The notes: a model not told the origin generated them from the sequence alone. 64,000 bases of DNA from CAVXSP01 sp963764505 (GCA_963764505.1 CAVXSP010000001.1:3410001-3474000); one strand, 5' to 3'; positions 1 to 10,277 are shown, counted from the stretch's first letter. Program-made: numbers and translations.

Positions 1-1
1 C

Positions 2-503
2 AACGACGTCGATCAGCGCGCGCAGACTGGCGTCGGTGAGGCCAAGAACGCCGCCACGGCCGCCGACCAGCGCGCGTCAGCGGCTGGCGATTCGGCGACG
101 GCCGCGGCCGCGCACGCAGAAGCGCTCGACAAGGCCTCGAAGCGGATGGTCTACGAGGTCGTCCTGAGCGAGAACCAGGGCAACTTCAAGTTCAACAAGA
201 CCGAGCTGCCGGACGAGGCGAAGGCCGCGATCGACGATATGGTCAAGCAGCTCATGGCCGACCCGAAGGGCGCGTACTTCGAAATCGAGGGGCACACCGA
301 CAACGTCGGACCGAAGACCATCAACGAGAAGCTCGGTCTCGAGCGCGCCGAAGCGGTGAAGCGCTACCTGTACCGAGCAGTACCAGATTCCGCTGCACCG
401 CATCAACGTGATCAGCTACGGCGAGGACAAGCCGCTCGCCCCGAACAACACGCGCGAGGGCCGCGCGCAGAACCGCGCCGTGGTCATCCGCGTGCTCGTC
501 TAG
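2..503 (+). pseudogene. OmpA-family outer-membrane protein, C-terminal part, one frameshift, 5' end outside window
   Basis: The frame is open from base 2. It begins with an alanine-rich, heptad-like stretch that could form a coiled coil, then enters an OmpA C-terminal peptidoglycan-binding domain. Visible motifs are FEIEGHTDNVGP and, after the shift, GEDKPLAPNNTREGRAQNR, which bind diaminopimelate in this family. The reading frame breaks at about base 374: 'tac c gag cag tac' carries one surplus C. Removing it restores a continuous domain ending in VVIRVLV and a stop at 501-503. The product would be a periplasmic or outer-membrane anchor protein. The domain is otherwise perfect, so a sequencing or assembly error is more likely than a dead gene. 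Confidence 0.8.
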
Positions 504-542
504 CCCGCTCGTTCGTTCCCCGCACTTCCCTCCATACCGGCC

Positions 543-576
543 GCGGCGGCGGACATCTTGCGATGTCCACCGCCGC
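543..576. terminator. Terminator-like hairpin downstream of the OmpA-like gene
   Basis: A 15-bp stem with one mismatch (543-557 against 562-576) closes a TTGC loop. It begins 40 bases after the stop codon. No T-run follows, so it is either a GC-rich factor-dependent terminator or an mRNA 3'-end stabiliser. Its arm sequence closely matches the hairpin at 841-875. Confidence 0.55.
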
Positions 577-840
577 GCCGCACGTTCGGGCGCCGGCTGC
601 AGGCCCCGCGCCTTCACCCAGCGGCCATCGCCGCGCCTCAGGCCAGCCGTCCATAGATGGTCGTTGATACTCGGGATGCTTGGCGTTCGTGCCTGGGCCA
701 GCCGCTGGTTCAGGACCGGAGGAGCGCAATATGACTGGCGCCCGCGAAGAACGCGGCGGGCACAGGCAGTCACTTCACAGGAGTTTCGTGGACAGGTCGC
801 GGCAGCGGGGAGAAGAACACCACAGGGTCGTAAAACACGA

Positions 841-875
841 CGCGGCGGTGGACATTTCGGACGTCCACCGCCGCG
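841..875. terminator. Terminator-like hairpin downstream of the secreted Ser/Asn-rich gene
   Basis: A perfect 13-bp stem (841-853 against 863-875) encloses a loop containing TTTCGG. It lies 40 bases beyond the stop of the leftward gene that ends at 915. Core arm GCGGTGGAC is shared with the hairpin at 543-576, which suggests a repeated terminator or REP-like palindrome. Confidence 0.55.
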
Positions 876-914
876 CGCAGCTCACGCGTCGATTCGATCG
901 CTGACCGTCTGCCG

Positions 915-1472
915 CTACTGCACCGAGCAGCGATCCGACAGCGACTTGGCCGTCGTGACCGTGATCGACTGCATCGTCGTCGCCGACGCAGACATGCCGG
1001 CGTTCGGGCGCGCCTCGTTCGGCTCGCCCGCGTGGGCCGACGGGTTCGCCGCCGCACTGGCGATCGAGCCGGTGATCTGCACCCGATGGTTCAGATTGTC
1101 CTTGAAGTCGAACCCGGGGGCCGTGCCGCTCAGCGTGAAGCGCTGCCCCTCCGTCTTGGCCGCCGCCGACTGGCCGGCCTGCGACGCCTGCCCGGACGCG
1201 GCCTGCCCCATCTGGCTCGCCGAGCTCTTGCCCGACTCGCTGACGTTGCTCAACACGTAGGTGCCCGGGGTCGTGCCTTCTTCCAGGCAGCCCGTATACG
1301 TCGTCGCGCCTGTCGCCTTGTCCATCTGGCTCGACTGGCTCGAAGACGGATTGCTCGAAGACGGGTTGCTCGAAGACGGGTTGCTCGCCGGCGGCTGAGC
1401 CTGCGACTGAGCCGCGACCATGGCCGCGGCCGCGAACACGCCAGCCAACGTTCCGAGGATTGTGCGCTTCAT
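915..1472 (-). CDS. Secreted Ser/Asn-rich hypothetical protein
   Basis: A 185-residue protein with a clear Sec signal peptide (MKRTILGTLAGVFAAAAMVA, cleavage expected near AQSQA). It is followed by a low-complexity linker with three tandem SNPSS units, then a domain starting near TYTGCLEEG. That domain resembles small secreted proteins in which a TGCL motif precedes YVLSNV and RFTLSG strands. No catalytic residues are recognisable. The start is supported by an AGGAGG ribosome-binding site 6 bases upstream. The function is unknown; an extracytoplasmic location is the only safe statement. Confidence 0.75.
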   Translation of the reverse strand: MKRTILGTLAGVFAAAAMVAAQSQAQPPASNPSSSNPSSSNPSSSQSSQMDKATGATTYTGCLEEGTTPGTYVLSNVSESGKSSASQMGQAASGQASQAGQSAAAKTEGQRFTLSGTAPGFDFKDNLNHRVQITGSIASAAANPSAHAGEPNEARPNAGMSASATTMQSITVTTAKSLSDRCSVQ

Positions 1473-1707
1473 ATCGTGTTCCTCCTGAAATCGGACATCT
1501 CAACGACGTCGTCAACGCTCCGAGCTGTGCAGGATTCGGGCCACAGACCGTGCCGCACGCTCTCCAGCGACGCAGACGGACGGACTGAACGGGAATCAGC
1601 CCGCCCGTGAAAAAAGCGCACTCTCTATCAGACAGGACGGGACAGAAGGACCAGCGGCGGCTGATCCGCGCCCAGGCGCGTGCTGTCGTCCAAGCGGACA
1701 CACCGTG

Positions 1708-3870
1708 TCAAGTTAGGTGTATCACTCGCACGCTGCCCTCGCGGCGCAGCACGCTGATGCCGACGTCGTGCGGATGCCGCTCGCACAGCAGATCCACGAC
1801 CGCGCCACCCACGGTGAGGTGCTCGATGCGGAGCCATTCGAGCCATTCCGGCAGCACGGGGTCGTTGAAGGTGACCTGCCGGCGCGGGCCGTCCACCTGA
1901 AGGCCGAGCGTCGCCGCGAGCAGCATGAACACGGAGGCGGCGGCCCAGGCCTGGGGCAGGCACGCAATCGGATAGAGGGTGGGCCCCTCGCCGGGCCGGC
2001 GTCCGAACCCGCAGAAGAGCTCAGGCATCCGGCGGAGCTCGAGGAAGGTCGCGGCGTCGAACATGTTCGAGAAGATCTTGAGGGCCAGGTCGCGGAAGCC
2101 GTAGCGCATCAGGCCGATCGCGATCAGCGCGTTGTCGTGCGGCCACACGGATCCGTTGTGATACGACATCGGGTTGTAGAGCACTTCACCCGCCGCCAGC
2201 GTGCGCACTCCCCAACCCGAGTACATGGCGTCGCCGGCGAGCACATGGGCGACCCGCGCTGCGCGCTCCGGCGCGGCAATCCGCGCGAAGAGCGCGTGCC
2301 CCGCGTTGGACGCGCGCACGCGGCACGGACGCTTGCGGCCGTCGAGCGCGAGCGCATAGGTCTCGAGCTCCGGGATCCAGAACTGCCGCTCGAAGGCGTC
2401 GCGCGTGACCTCGGCCTGATCGAGGAGCGCCCGCTCGCGGCTGTGGTTCTGGAGCGCGGCGGCGAGCGCGGCCGCGGCGCGCCGGGCCGCGAACACATAG
2501 CCCTGGACCTCGCAGAGCGCCACCGGCCCGTCCGGCATCGAGCCGTCCTCGTGGGACACGCCATCGTGCGAGTCCTTCCAGCCCTGATTGACCAAGCCGT
2601 TGGCGCTGGCCCGCCGGTACTCGACGAGACCGTCGCCGTCGAGGTCGCCGTCGCGGTCCATCCACGCCAGCGCGCGCTCGATGTTCGGCCAGATCGATCG
2701 GACGAACGGCAGGTCGCCCGTACGCTCGTAGTACTCGCCGGCCAGCACGACGAAGAGCGGCGTCGCGTCCACGCTGCCGTAGTACCGGGCGAACGGGACC
2801 TCGCCGAGGTCCGCCATCTCGCCGTCGCGGGCTTCGTGCAGGATCTTGCCCGGCTGCGCATCCCGCGCCTCGCAGCGCCGGGTCGCCTGGGTCGCGGCCA
2901 GATAGCTGAGCACCCCTTTCGCGAGCTCGGCGTCCACCCACAGGAACTGGAGCGCGCTGATCAGCCCGTCGCGCCCGAAAGGGGCGCTGAACCAAGGCAC
3001 GCCCGCGTACGGATACGGGCCTTCGGCCCGCAGGGTGGTCATCATCGTGAGGTCGGACGCCGAACGGTTCAGCCACTCGTTGAACTCGTCGTTCGAGCTG
3101 AAGATCCGGCACTGCTGCGAGCGCAGGGCGGCCAGGCGCTGGCCGGACGCGTCGAGCGCGACGCCGTAGACGACGGGCGGATCGTGGGCCTCTCCCGTCT
3201 CACAGGTGATGCTCACGTCGAAGGTGGTCGACTCGCCGGCCCGCAAATCGATCGGCAGCGCGAGCACGGCGGCGGCGATCGACTCCGGGACCGGCGAGCA
3301 GGAGATCGTCGTCCGCCTCACGACCGCGTCCAGGCCGCGGTAGCTGAGGACCAGGGTGCCAGCGCTCGCACGGTCCGGCAGCCGCTCCCCGCGGCGGGCG
3401 CGGGGCGTGCCCCGGACTTCGAAGATGTCGGCGAAATCCGCGTCGAAGTGGAGCGTGACGGTCGTGCGCAGCCGCGACTGCCCGTAGTTCGAGACCTGGA
3501 GCCGCTCGTGACAGGTGCCCTGCCACAGGAACTTCGTCCGGAAGAGATGCAGCACGCCTTTCGGCAACGCCAGGCTTCCGTCGGGCCCCGGCACGTCCGG
3601 CGTCGTCAGGTCGGTCGTGAGGAGCGGGCGGGCCTTCCGGATGGTCGAGCTCAGGAGGAGGGAGTGATACCCGCCGATCCGAAGCTCGCACCGCGACAGA
3701 AACCGCGTGCCGCCGTGATAGAGGCCGTATTCGCCGGCGGCGGTCGCCGGCAGATCGCCGAAGCGATCGAAGACGGCGAACGTCTCGCCCTGCTTCAGTA
3801 CGCGGGTTCGTTCGTCAGCCCGGCCCTGGGGGGCGAGGATGTGGAACTGGTCTTGAAGGGCTTCGTCCAC
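1708..3870 (-). CDS. Glycogen debranching enzyme N-terminal domain protein (amylo-alpha-1,6-glucosidase family)
   Basis: A 720-residue protein with the two-part layout of bacterial debranching-type glycosidases. A beta-rich N-terminal domain spans about residues 15-290 (ERTRVLKQGETFAVFDRFGD near the start, GGTRFLSRCEL after it). An (alpha/alpha)6 catalytic barrel follows, with FSAPFGRDGLISALQ near 295, QGWKDSHDGVSHEDG near 432 and GSVWPHDNALIAIGL near 575. It is expected to hydrolyse alpha-1,6 branch points or related glucosides in the cytosol. GTG start at 3870 is preceded by GGAGG. The first 76 bases overlap the 3' end of the upstream glycosyltransferase gene, which points to coupled translation and a shared role in storage polysaccharide or trehalose/glycogen metabolism. 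The substrate is not proven by sequence. Confidence 0.85.
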   Translation of the reverse strand: MDEALQDQFHILAPQGRADERTRVLKQGETFAVFDRFGDLPATAAGEYGLYHGGTRFLSRCELRIGGYHSLLLSSTIRKARPLLTTDLTTPDVPGPDGSLALPKGVLHLFRTKFLWQGTCHERLQVSNYGQSRLRTTVTLHFDADFADIFEVRGTPRARRGERLPDRASAGTLVLSYRGLDAVVRRTTISCSPVPESIAAAVLALPIDLRAGESTTFDVSITCETGEAHDPPVVYGVALDASGQRLAALRSQQCRIFSSNDEFNEWLNRSASDLTMMTTLRAEGPYPYAGVPWFSAPFGRDGLISALQFLWVDAELAKGVLSYLAATQATRRCEARDAQPGKILHEARDGEMADLGEVPFARYYGSVDATPLFVVLAGEYYERTGDLPFVRSIWPNIERALAWMDRDGDLDGDGLVEYRRASANGLVNQGWKDSHDGVSHEDGSMPDGPVALCEVQGYVFAARRAAAALAAALQNHSRERALLDQAEVTRDAFERQFWIPELETYALALDGRKRPCRVRASNAGHALFARIAAPERAARVAHVLAGDAMYSGWGVRTLAAGEVLYNPMSYHNGSVWPHDNALIAIGLMRYGFRDLALKIFSNMFDAATFLELRRMPELFCGFGRRPGEGPTLYPIACLPQAWAAASVFMLLAATLGLQVDGPRRQVTFNDPVLPEWLEWLRIEHLTVGGAVVDLLCERHPHDVGISVLRREGSVRVIHLT

Positions 3871-4931
3871 GGGCGTCCTCCACGCGCGTCGTCGAAGGCG
3901 CCCCGGTCGCCTTCGAGGAGCGCGTCGTAGATCGCGAGGTAGTCCTGCATCATACGCGTGGTCGTGAAGCGCTCCTCGAAGACGTCACGGCACCGGCGCC
4001 GCGACAGCTCGGGCAGCCGGTTCACGGCGTCGACCGCTTCGTCGACGCTGCCGACGAGAAACCCGGTGTCTCCGTCGGTGATGATCTCCGGCACCGATCC
4101 GTTCGGATAGGCGATCACGGGTGTGCCGCATGCCAGCGACTCGATCAGCACGAGCCCGAACGGCTCGGGCCAGTCGATCGGAAAGAGCAGGGCGCGCGCG
4201 CCGCCGAGGAACGCGGGCTTGTCCGCGTCGGCGATCTCGCCCACGAACTCCACGTACGGGTTGTGGAGCAGCGGCGCGATCTCGCGCAGATAGTAGTCAC
4301 GATCCGCGCGATCCACCTTCGCAGCCACCTTGAGGACCACGCCGGCCTGCGTCGCGATCTCGATCGCGCGGTCGAGGCGCTTCTCGGGCGAGATCCGACC
4401 GAGGAACGCCAGGTACTCCTGCGGCTGCTCCGAGTACGGAAACCGCTCGGGCGGCAGCCCGTGCGGCACGACGCCGGCCCAGTGCGCGTGCGGGATGGCG
4501 GCCTGCTGCGCTCTCGAAATCGCCACCACCGGCACGTCGGCGAACTCTCGATAGACGAGATCCAGCTCCGGCAGGTCCAGCCGGCCGTGCAGCGTGGTGA
4601 CGTGCCGCAGGTCGAGATGGCGCGCGAGCGAGAAGGTCAGGTAGTCGGTGTGGAAGTGCACGATGTCGAACTCGTCCCGCGCGCGGACGAGGCGCTCGAA
4701 CATCACGTAATGATAGGCGAGCGGGTCGCGGCACGTCGCGTCCAGGCGGAGCGCCTGGGACGCGCAGGGCACCAGTCGCGCGGTCGTGACCGAATCACCG
4801 CTGGCATACAGGGTCACCTCGTGCCCATGCTCCACGAGCGCCTCGGTCAGGTGCGAGACGACTCGCTCCGTTCCGCCATAGAGCTTCGGAGGGACACTTT
4901 CGTAGAGGGGGGCAACTTGTGCGACACGCAT
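3795..4931 (-). CDS. Glycosyltransferase family 4 (GT-B fold)
   Basis: A 378-residue cytosolic sugar transferase. The N-terminal Rossmann half carries the GGTER loop (about 19-23) and HFHTDYL. The C-terminal half has LGRISPEKRLDRAIE (about 175) and the nucleotide-sugar binding motif EPFGLVLIESLACGTP (about 255), typical of GT4 retaining enzymes. The last 25 residues are low in conservation and overlap the next gene. ATG at 4931 has a GGGGAG ribosome-binding site that lies in a 7-bp hairpin (4933-4953). The partner debranching enzyme suggests action on a glucan or trehalose-type substrate, but this is inference from neighbourhood. Confidence 0.85.
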   Translation of the reverse strand: MRVAQVAPLYESVPPKLYGGTERVVSHLTEALVEHGHEVTLYASGDSVTTARLVPCASQALRLDATCRDPLAYHYVMFERLVRARDEFDIVHFHTDYLTFSLARHLDLRHVTTLHGRLDLPELDLVYREFADVPVVAISRAQQAAIPHAHWAGVVPHGLPPERFPYSEQPQEYLAFLGRISPEKRLDRAIEIATQAGVVLKVAAKVDRADRDYYLREIAPLLHNPYVEFVGEIADADKPAFLGGARALLFPIDWPEPFGLVLIESLACGTPVIAYPNGSVPEIITDGDTGFLVGSVDEAVDAVNRLPELSRRRCRDVFEERFTTTRMMQDYLAIYDALLEGDRGAFDDARGGRPWTKPFKTSSTSSPPRAGLTNEPAY

Positions 4932-4932
4932 C

Positions 4933-4953
4933 GAGCACTCCCCGACAGTGCTC
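4933..4953 (-). promoter_or_regulatory. Hairpin overlapping the ribosome-binding site of the glycosyltransferase gene
   Basis: Arms GAGCACT (4933-4939) and AGTGCTC (4947-4953) form a perfect 7-bp stem around a 7-base loop. On the coding strand the loop and second arm contain the GGGGAG ribosome-binding site, one base upstream of the ATG. It could limit initiation, or simply end the upstream kinase transcript. Confidence 0.4.
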
Positions 4954-4989
4954 GCAATTGGCGTGCCTGAGTTCGGGAGTCGCGCCGAC

Positions 4990-6147
4990 TCACCTCACCG
5001 ATGCGGGAGGCCGACCGAGGACGGCCACGGTGGCGATGAGCGCGGCGGGATCGACTGGCTTGGAAAGATGCACCTGATAGCCCGCGTCGAGCGCGCGGCG
5101 GCGGTCGGCGTCAGAAGAGAAGGCGGTCACGGCCGCCGCCGGGACGTGGGATGCCGACTCCGCCTCGAGCGATCTCACGTACCGGATGAGATCATAGCCG
5201 TCCGCGCCCGGCATGCCGATGTCCGCGAGCAGGACATCGAACGCCTCCTGTTGTAGCGCGGCGATCGCGTCGGCCGCCGATCCCGCGGGCCGCACGACGG
5301 CTCCGTGGAACTGCAGGATGCCCGTCAACGCCTCGCGCGCGTCCGGCTCGTCGTCGACGAGCAGGACGCGGAGCCCGCCGAGCTGCGCCGCGGCGAACTC
5401 GCCGGTCGATTCCTCGAGCAGCGCTTCCGGCCCGGCCAGCGGCTCGTGCGACGGATCGAGCGGCAGCGTCACGCGGAAGGTGAGCCCATCGCCGGGACCG
5501 CCGCTCTCGGCTTCAATCGAGCCGCCGTGCCGGATGATCACGTCGCGCGCGAATCCGAGACCCAGTCGGAAACTGCCACGGGCGGAGGCGCGGTCGACCG
5601 GCCGGTTGCGCTCGAACACGTACGGCAGCGCGCCGGCGGCCACTGCAGGACCCGAATCGTGAATCAGGATCCGGCCGTCCGGGCCGTCGTTCGTCAGCGT
5701 CACGTCCACGGCGGTCTGCGCCGGCGCAAAATGGACCGCGTTCGACAGCAGGGTGACGAGCGCCTGCGTCAGACGCCGCGCGTCGCCCCGCGCCTTCCCC
5801 GCGCCGGACGTCTCGTCGTGGCACTGCACGCGGACGTCCCTGGCTGCCGCGACCGGCTGGACGGCCTCGATCGCGCTGTCGACCAGCGGCTTGAACGCGA
5901 CCGTCCCCACGTTCAGCGTCAGAATCCCTGTCGCCAGGCGCCAGGTGTCGAGGAGCTCGCTCACCATCGCCGACTGCTGCCGGGCGTGGCGGATGATGGT
6001 TTCGGCCGCCCGGATGCGGCCGGGCTCGTCGCAGTCGGTCCGGCGCAGGAACTCCGCCCAGCCCAGGATGGCATTCAGCGAGCCCCGGAGCTCGTGCGCC
6101 ACCTGTGACAGGTACTCTTCGCTGAGGCCTGGCCGCGATGCCGTCAT
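4990..6147 (-). CDS. Hybrid histidine kinase with C-terminal receiver, no sensor domain
   Basis: A 385-residue soluble protein. A HisKA dimerisation helix starts almost at the N-terminus, with phospho-acceptor His18 in VAHELRGSLNAILGW. An HATPase domain follows (N-box LLSNAVHFAP, G2-like SFRLGLGFA). From about residue 258 there is a receiver domain (LRVLLVDDEPD, phospho-acceptor Asp near 308 in LLADIGMPG). There are no membrane helices and no PAS or GAF domain, so its input must come from another protein. It lies 16 bases downstream of the NtrC-type regulator and is probably co-transcribed with it. Confidence 0.85.
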   Translation of the reverse strand: MTASRPGLSEEYLSQVAHELRGSLNAILGWAEFLRRTDCDEPGRIRAAETIIRHARQQSAMVSELLDTWRLATGILTLNVGTVAFKPLVDSAIEAVQPVAAARDVRVQCHDETSGAGKARGDARRLTQALVTLLSNAVHFAPAQTAVDVTLTNDGPDGRILIHDSGPAVAAGALPYVFERNRPVDRASARGSFRLGLGFARDVIIRHGGSIEAESGGPGDGLTFRVTLPLDPSHEPLAGPEALLEESTGEFAAAQLGGLRVLLVDDEPDAREALTGILQFHGAVVRPAGSAADAIAALQQEAFDVLLADIGMPGADGYDLIRYVRSLEAESASHVPAAAVTAFSSDADRRRALDAGYQVHLSKPVDPAALIATVAVLGRPPASVR

Positions 6148-6162
6148 CTCACGCGCTCGCTG

Positions 6163-7623
<1,461 letters not shown>

Positions 7624-7718
7624 GTATGTCTCCTGTCGCGATTTCAGACGACGCGTCGCGGATTTAAGACAACCGTTCGCGTGAGTGCCGCACGATTGGG
7701 GCTGTGGCGCGCATCAGG

Positions 7719-8072
7719 TCAGGGCACGTTCGGCATGTCGTGCGCCGGGCCGTCGTGCGGCCGCGCCTTGCGGTACGCCTCGCGGCCGACCTCAATCGCA
7801 CCACGGCCCCGCTCGACCACCTGATTGAAGGTCTCGGAGGCGCCGCTGTACAAGTCGTTCGCCCGGCGCCGCATCCAATCGGCCTGTTCGTTCGCCCGAC
7901 GACGCAGGCGCTCGGTCCGGTCGGTGATGTCCTGCCGCATCTGCACGCCGGATTTCGGCGCGTACATCAGCGCCAGCGCCGCGCCGACGATGGCGCCGCA
8001 GCAGAGCCCGATCGCGAACGTCCCCAGACCTCCCGTGTTCTCGTCCATGTCCACCATGTTCGTCTCCTTCAT
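7719..8072 (-). CDS. YtxH-like small membrane protein
   Basis: A 117-residue protein with one N-terminal glycine-rich membrane helix (GTFAIGLCCGAIVGAALALM), then YAPKSGVQMR, the hallmark of YtxH/gas-vesicle-like envelope stress proteins, then a charged coiled coil. ATG at 8072 is chosen because GGGAGG lies 8 bases upstream. A second ATG at 8057 also has AAGGAG before it. Its role is probably envelope stress tolerance. It lies between signalling genes transcribed the same way. Confidence 0.7.
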   Translation of the reverse strand: MKETNMVDMDENTGGLGTFAIGLCCGAIVGAALALMYAPKSGVQMRQDITDRTERLRRRANEQADWMRRRANDLYSGASETFNQVVERGRGAIEVGREAYRKARPHDGPAHDMPNVP

Positions 8073-8114
8073 CAACAACGCCTCCCTGACGCCCGCCGCC
8101 TCGTTCGTGCAATT

Positions 8115-8546
8115 TCAGCGCACTTGGGTGCTCGGGGTGTCGCGAAAGCCGACACTCGAATGCTGGGTGTCGCGCGCTTCGCCGTTGCCACGGAACGCGT
8201 GCAGCGCCGCGGATACCGCCCGCCACGTGCCCAGCACGGGCCAGGCGTGCTGCGCGACCGAACCCACCCGGCCGGCCATGTCCTCGACGTGCATGACCAT
8301 GCCGCGCGCTCGTTCCTCGAGGTGCCGCAGGCGCCCGACCACGACCTGGGCCTCGGCGACGACGGCCTCGGCCTTCGCGGCCACGGGCGCGATGTAGGCG
8401 GACTCGGCCCGCCCGACCACGTCACTGATCCGGCGGTAGAGGCGAAAACCGATCACGCCAGCGGCGACGATCATCAGGAATTCGGCCAGGCTCACGAGCG
8501 CGAGTATCGCGAGCCACACATTGAGCGTCGTCAACTCCTGATTCAT
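8115..8546 (-). CDS. Membrane-anchored coiled-coil hypothetical protein
   Basis: A 143-residue protein. One long hydrophobic helix (about 10-35, WLAILALVSLAEFLMIVAA) is followed by an alanine/valine-rich helical stretch with heptad character (AKAEAVVAEAQVVVGRLRHL). This layout resembles DUF948-type or chemotaxis-like membrane-tethered helices. GGGGGG precedes the ATG. No catalytic motif is seen. It is located between a PAS kinase and the YtxH-like gene and may belong to the same envelope-stress group. Confidence 0.65.
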   Translation of the reverse strand: MNQELTTLNVWLAILALVSLAEFLMIVAAGVIGFRLYRRISDVVGRAESAYIAPVAAKAEAVVAEAQVVVGRLRHLEERARGMVMHVEDMAGRVGSVAQHAWPVLGTWRAVSAALHAFRGNGEARDTQHSSVGFRDTPSTQVR

Positions 8547-8563
8547 GGAATCGTCCCCCCGGC

Positions 8564-10237
8564 TCAGCTTCCGTACGCACCTTCAAGCCGTGTGCCACAG
8601 GCGGCATCTGTTCGAGCGGCCTCCGAGGCCGGCCTGCTGAACAGCGGCAGGGTGACCATGAACGTGGCCCCCTGTCCGGGTCCCGCGCTGACCGCGCTGG
8701 CGCGGCCGCCGTGCAGCTCCGAGAGGCTCTTGACGAGCGCCAGTCCGATGCCGAGCCCCCCGTGCGGCCGGCGCGTGGAGGGGTCGCCCTGGCGGAATCG
8801 CTCGAAGACGAACGGCAGGAAATCCGGCTCGATCCCGGGACCGTTGTCCCGCACGAGGATGCTCACCTCGGGATCCTGCCGCTGCAGCTCGATCTGGACC
8901 TCGCCGCCGACGGGAGTGAACTTCAGCGCGTTCGACAGCAGGTTCCAGACGATCTGGTGCAGCCGGCTGGGATCGCCGTCCACGTCCCCGGGATCCGCGG
9001 GAACCGTCCGCTTCAGGCTCACGCCCTTTCCCGTGAAGGCCGGCTGGAGGCTCTCGGCCGCTCCCTCCACCACTCGCGCGATCGGCACGCGCCGGCGGTC
9101 GAGGCGCATCTTGCCCGCGATCACGCCGCCCATGTCGAGCAGATCGTCGACCATGTGGCTCTGGAGCCGCGCGTTGCGCTCGATCACGCTCAGCCCGCGG
9201 TCGAGCTGGCCCTCCGAGTGCATCGACGTGCGGAGCAGATGCACCCACCCGAGCACGGCATTGAGCGGCGTGCGCAGCTCATGCGACAGGATGCTCAGGA
9301 ACTCGTCCTTCAGCCGATTCGCCCGCTCGGCTTCGGAGCGAGCCGATCGCTCCGCGATCAGCAAGCCTTCGCGCTCACGTTCGGCAACCTTCCGCTCCGT
9401 GATGTCGATCGACGATCCGATATAGCCGACGAAACGGCCGTGCTCGTCGTGCATCGGGACGCCGCTGTCGAGCCGCCAGCAGTACTCGCCGTCATCGCGC
9501 CGCAGCCGGTACTCCGACGTGAACGGCGACCGTGTGTCGAAGGCCGACGAGTAGGCGGCCAGAGAGGCGCCGAGATCGTCGGGGTGCACGCCGTGGATCC
9601 ATCCGCTTCCGAGCTCGGCTTCCACCGGCCGCCCACGGAAGCGCGTCCATCCGGCGTTGACCCAGGTGTGCCTGCGCTGCCGATCCGTGCCGCTTGTCCA
9701 GATGAAGACGGGCGCGGCATCGGCAACCTCCCGGAAGCGCCGCTGCGTCTCGATCACGCGAGCCTCCGCCTGTTTCCGGCGTGTGATGTTGGTGACGACG
9801 AGCGCCGCCGACGCGCCGGCCGTTCCCGCGGCCGTGAGCGGCGATGCGGCAATCTCGACCCAGTGCAGACGGTCGTCGGGCACCGCCAGCCTGACCTCCT
9901 GGACGAACAATCCGCCGCCCGACGCGAGTTCGCTCATCGCACGGTCATAGGCAGGCAGGTCCTGCGGGTGCACGAGGTCGCGCATGTTCAGCCCGTCGGC
10001 CGGGCCGCCGTCTCGGACACGGTCGACGAGCTGACAGAAGCGATCGTTGGCGGCGAGTACGGTCCCGCAGAGATCGACCTGCGCCAGACCGACGAACAGC
10101 TGATTGAAGATGGCGGAGAGGTTCTCGAACCCAGCCGACGCGCGCCGCCCGTCGAGCGGCAGCGCCGCCCCGGCACCCCGGCCCGCCAGCCTCGACGGCA
10201 CGTCACGGGAGTCCCGCATCTGGTCGGCCACGCTCAT
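8564..10237 (-). CDS. PAS-domain sensor histidine kinase
   Basis: A 557-residue soluble kinase with two PAS domains (about 38-155 and 165-290; the second ends in the PAC signature YIGSSIDITERK). A short coiled coil leads into HisKA, with phospho-acceptor His319 in ILSHELRTPLNAVLGW. The HATPase domain has N-box IVWNLLSNALKFTP, G1 DNGPGIEP, F-box FVFERFRQ and G2 GGLGIGLALVKSL. It probably senses a cytoplasmic redox, ligand or energy signal. There is no receiver domain and no cognate regulator immediately next to it; the NtrC-type regulator nearby is the best candidate partner. GGGAGG precedes the ATG. Confidence 0.9.
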   Translation of the reverse strand: MSVADQMRDSRDVPSRLAGRGAGAALPLDGRRASAGFENLSAIFNQLFVGLAQVDLCGTVLAANDRFCQLVDRVRDGGPADGLNMRDLVHPQDLPAYDRAMSELASGGGLFVQEVRLAVPDDRLHWVEIAASPLTAAGTAGASAALVVTNITRRKQAEARVIETQRRFREVADAAPVFIWTSGTDRQRRHTWVNAGWTRFRGRPVEAELGSGWIHGVHPDDLGASLAAYSSAFDTRSPFTSEYRLRRDDGEYCWRLDSGVPMHDEHGRFVGYIGSSIDITERKVAEREREGLLIAERSARSEAERANRLKDEFLSILSHELRTPLNAVLGWVHLLRTSMHSEGQLDRGLSVIERNARLQSHMVDDLLDMGGVIAGKMRLDRRRVPIARVVEGAAESLQPAFTGKGVSLKRTVPADPGDVDGDPSRLHQIVWNLLSNALKFTPVGGEVQIELQRQDPEVSILVRDNGPGIEPDFLPFVFERFRQGDPSTRRPHGGLGIGLALVKSLSELHGGRASAVSAGPGQGATFMVTLPLFSRPASEAARTDAACGTRLEGAYGS

Positions 10238-10277
10238 TCGCCTCCCGCCCAGCGTCGTGCGCCACCTGTGCCGACGG

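Larger units (their letters stand above)
504..914. other. Intergenic region between two convergent genes, bounded by two related hairpins
   Basis: There is no convincing coding sequence in these 411 bases. The short open frames on both strands have no family resemblance and no ribosome-binding site. The region sits between the 3' ends of the OmpA-like gene and the secreted protein on the other strand. Its only clear structure is the two hairpins listed separately. Confidence 0.6.

Noticed and set aside
775..1701. 308-codon leftward frame overlapping the secreted Ser/Asn-rich protein
   Set aside because: It is out of frame with the signal-peptide protein, has no ribosome-binding site and has biased composition.
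1717..3930. 737-codon rightward frame opposite the debranching enzyme
   Set aside because: Long antisense frames are common in very GC-rich genes. The product is Arg/Gly/Ala-rich with no domain, and the opposite strand holds a clear enzyme.
7624..7718. Sigma-54 promoter near the NtrC-type gene
   Set aside because: No TGGCAC-N5-TTGCA match with correct spacing is found on either strand.
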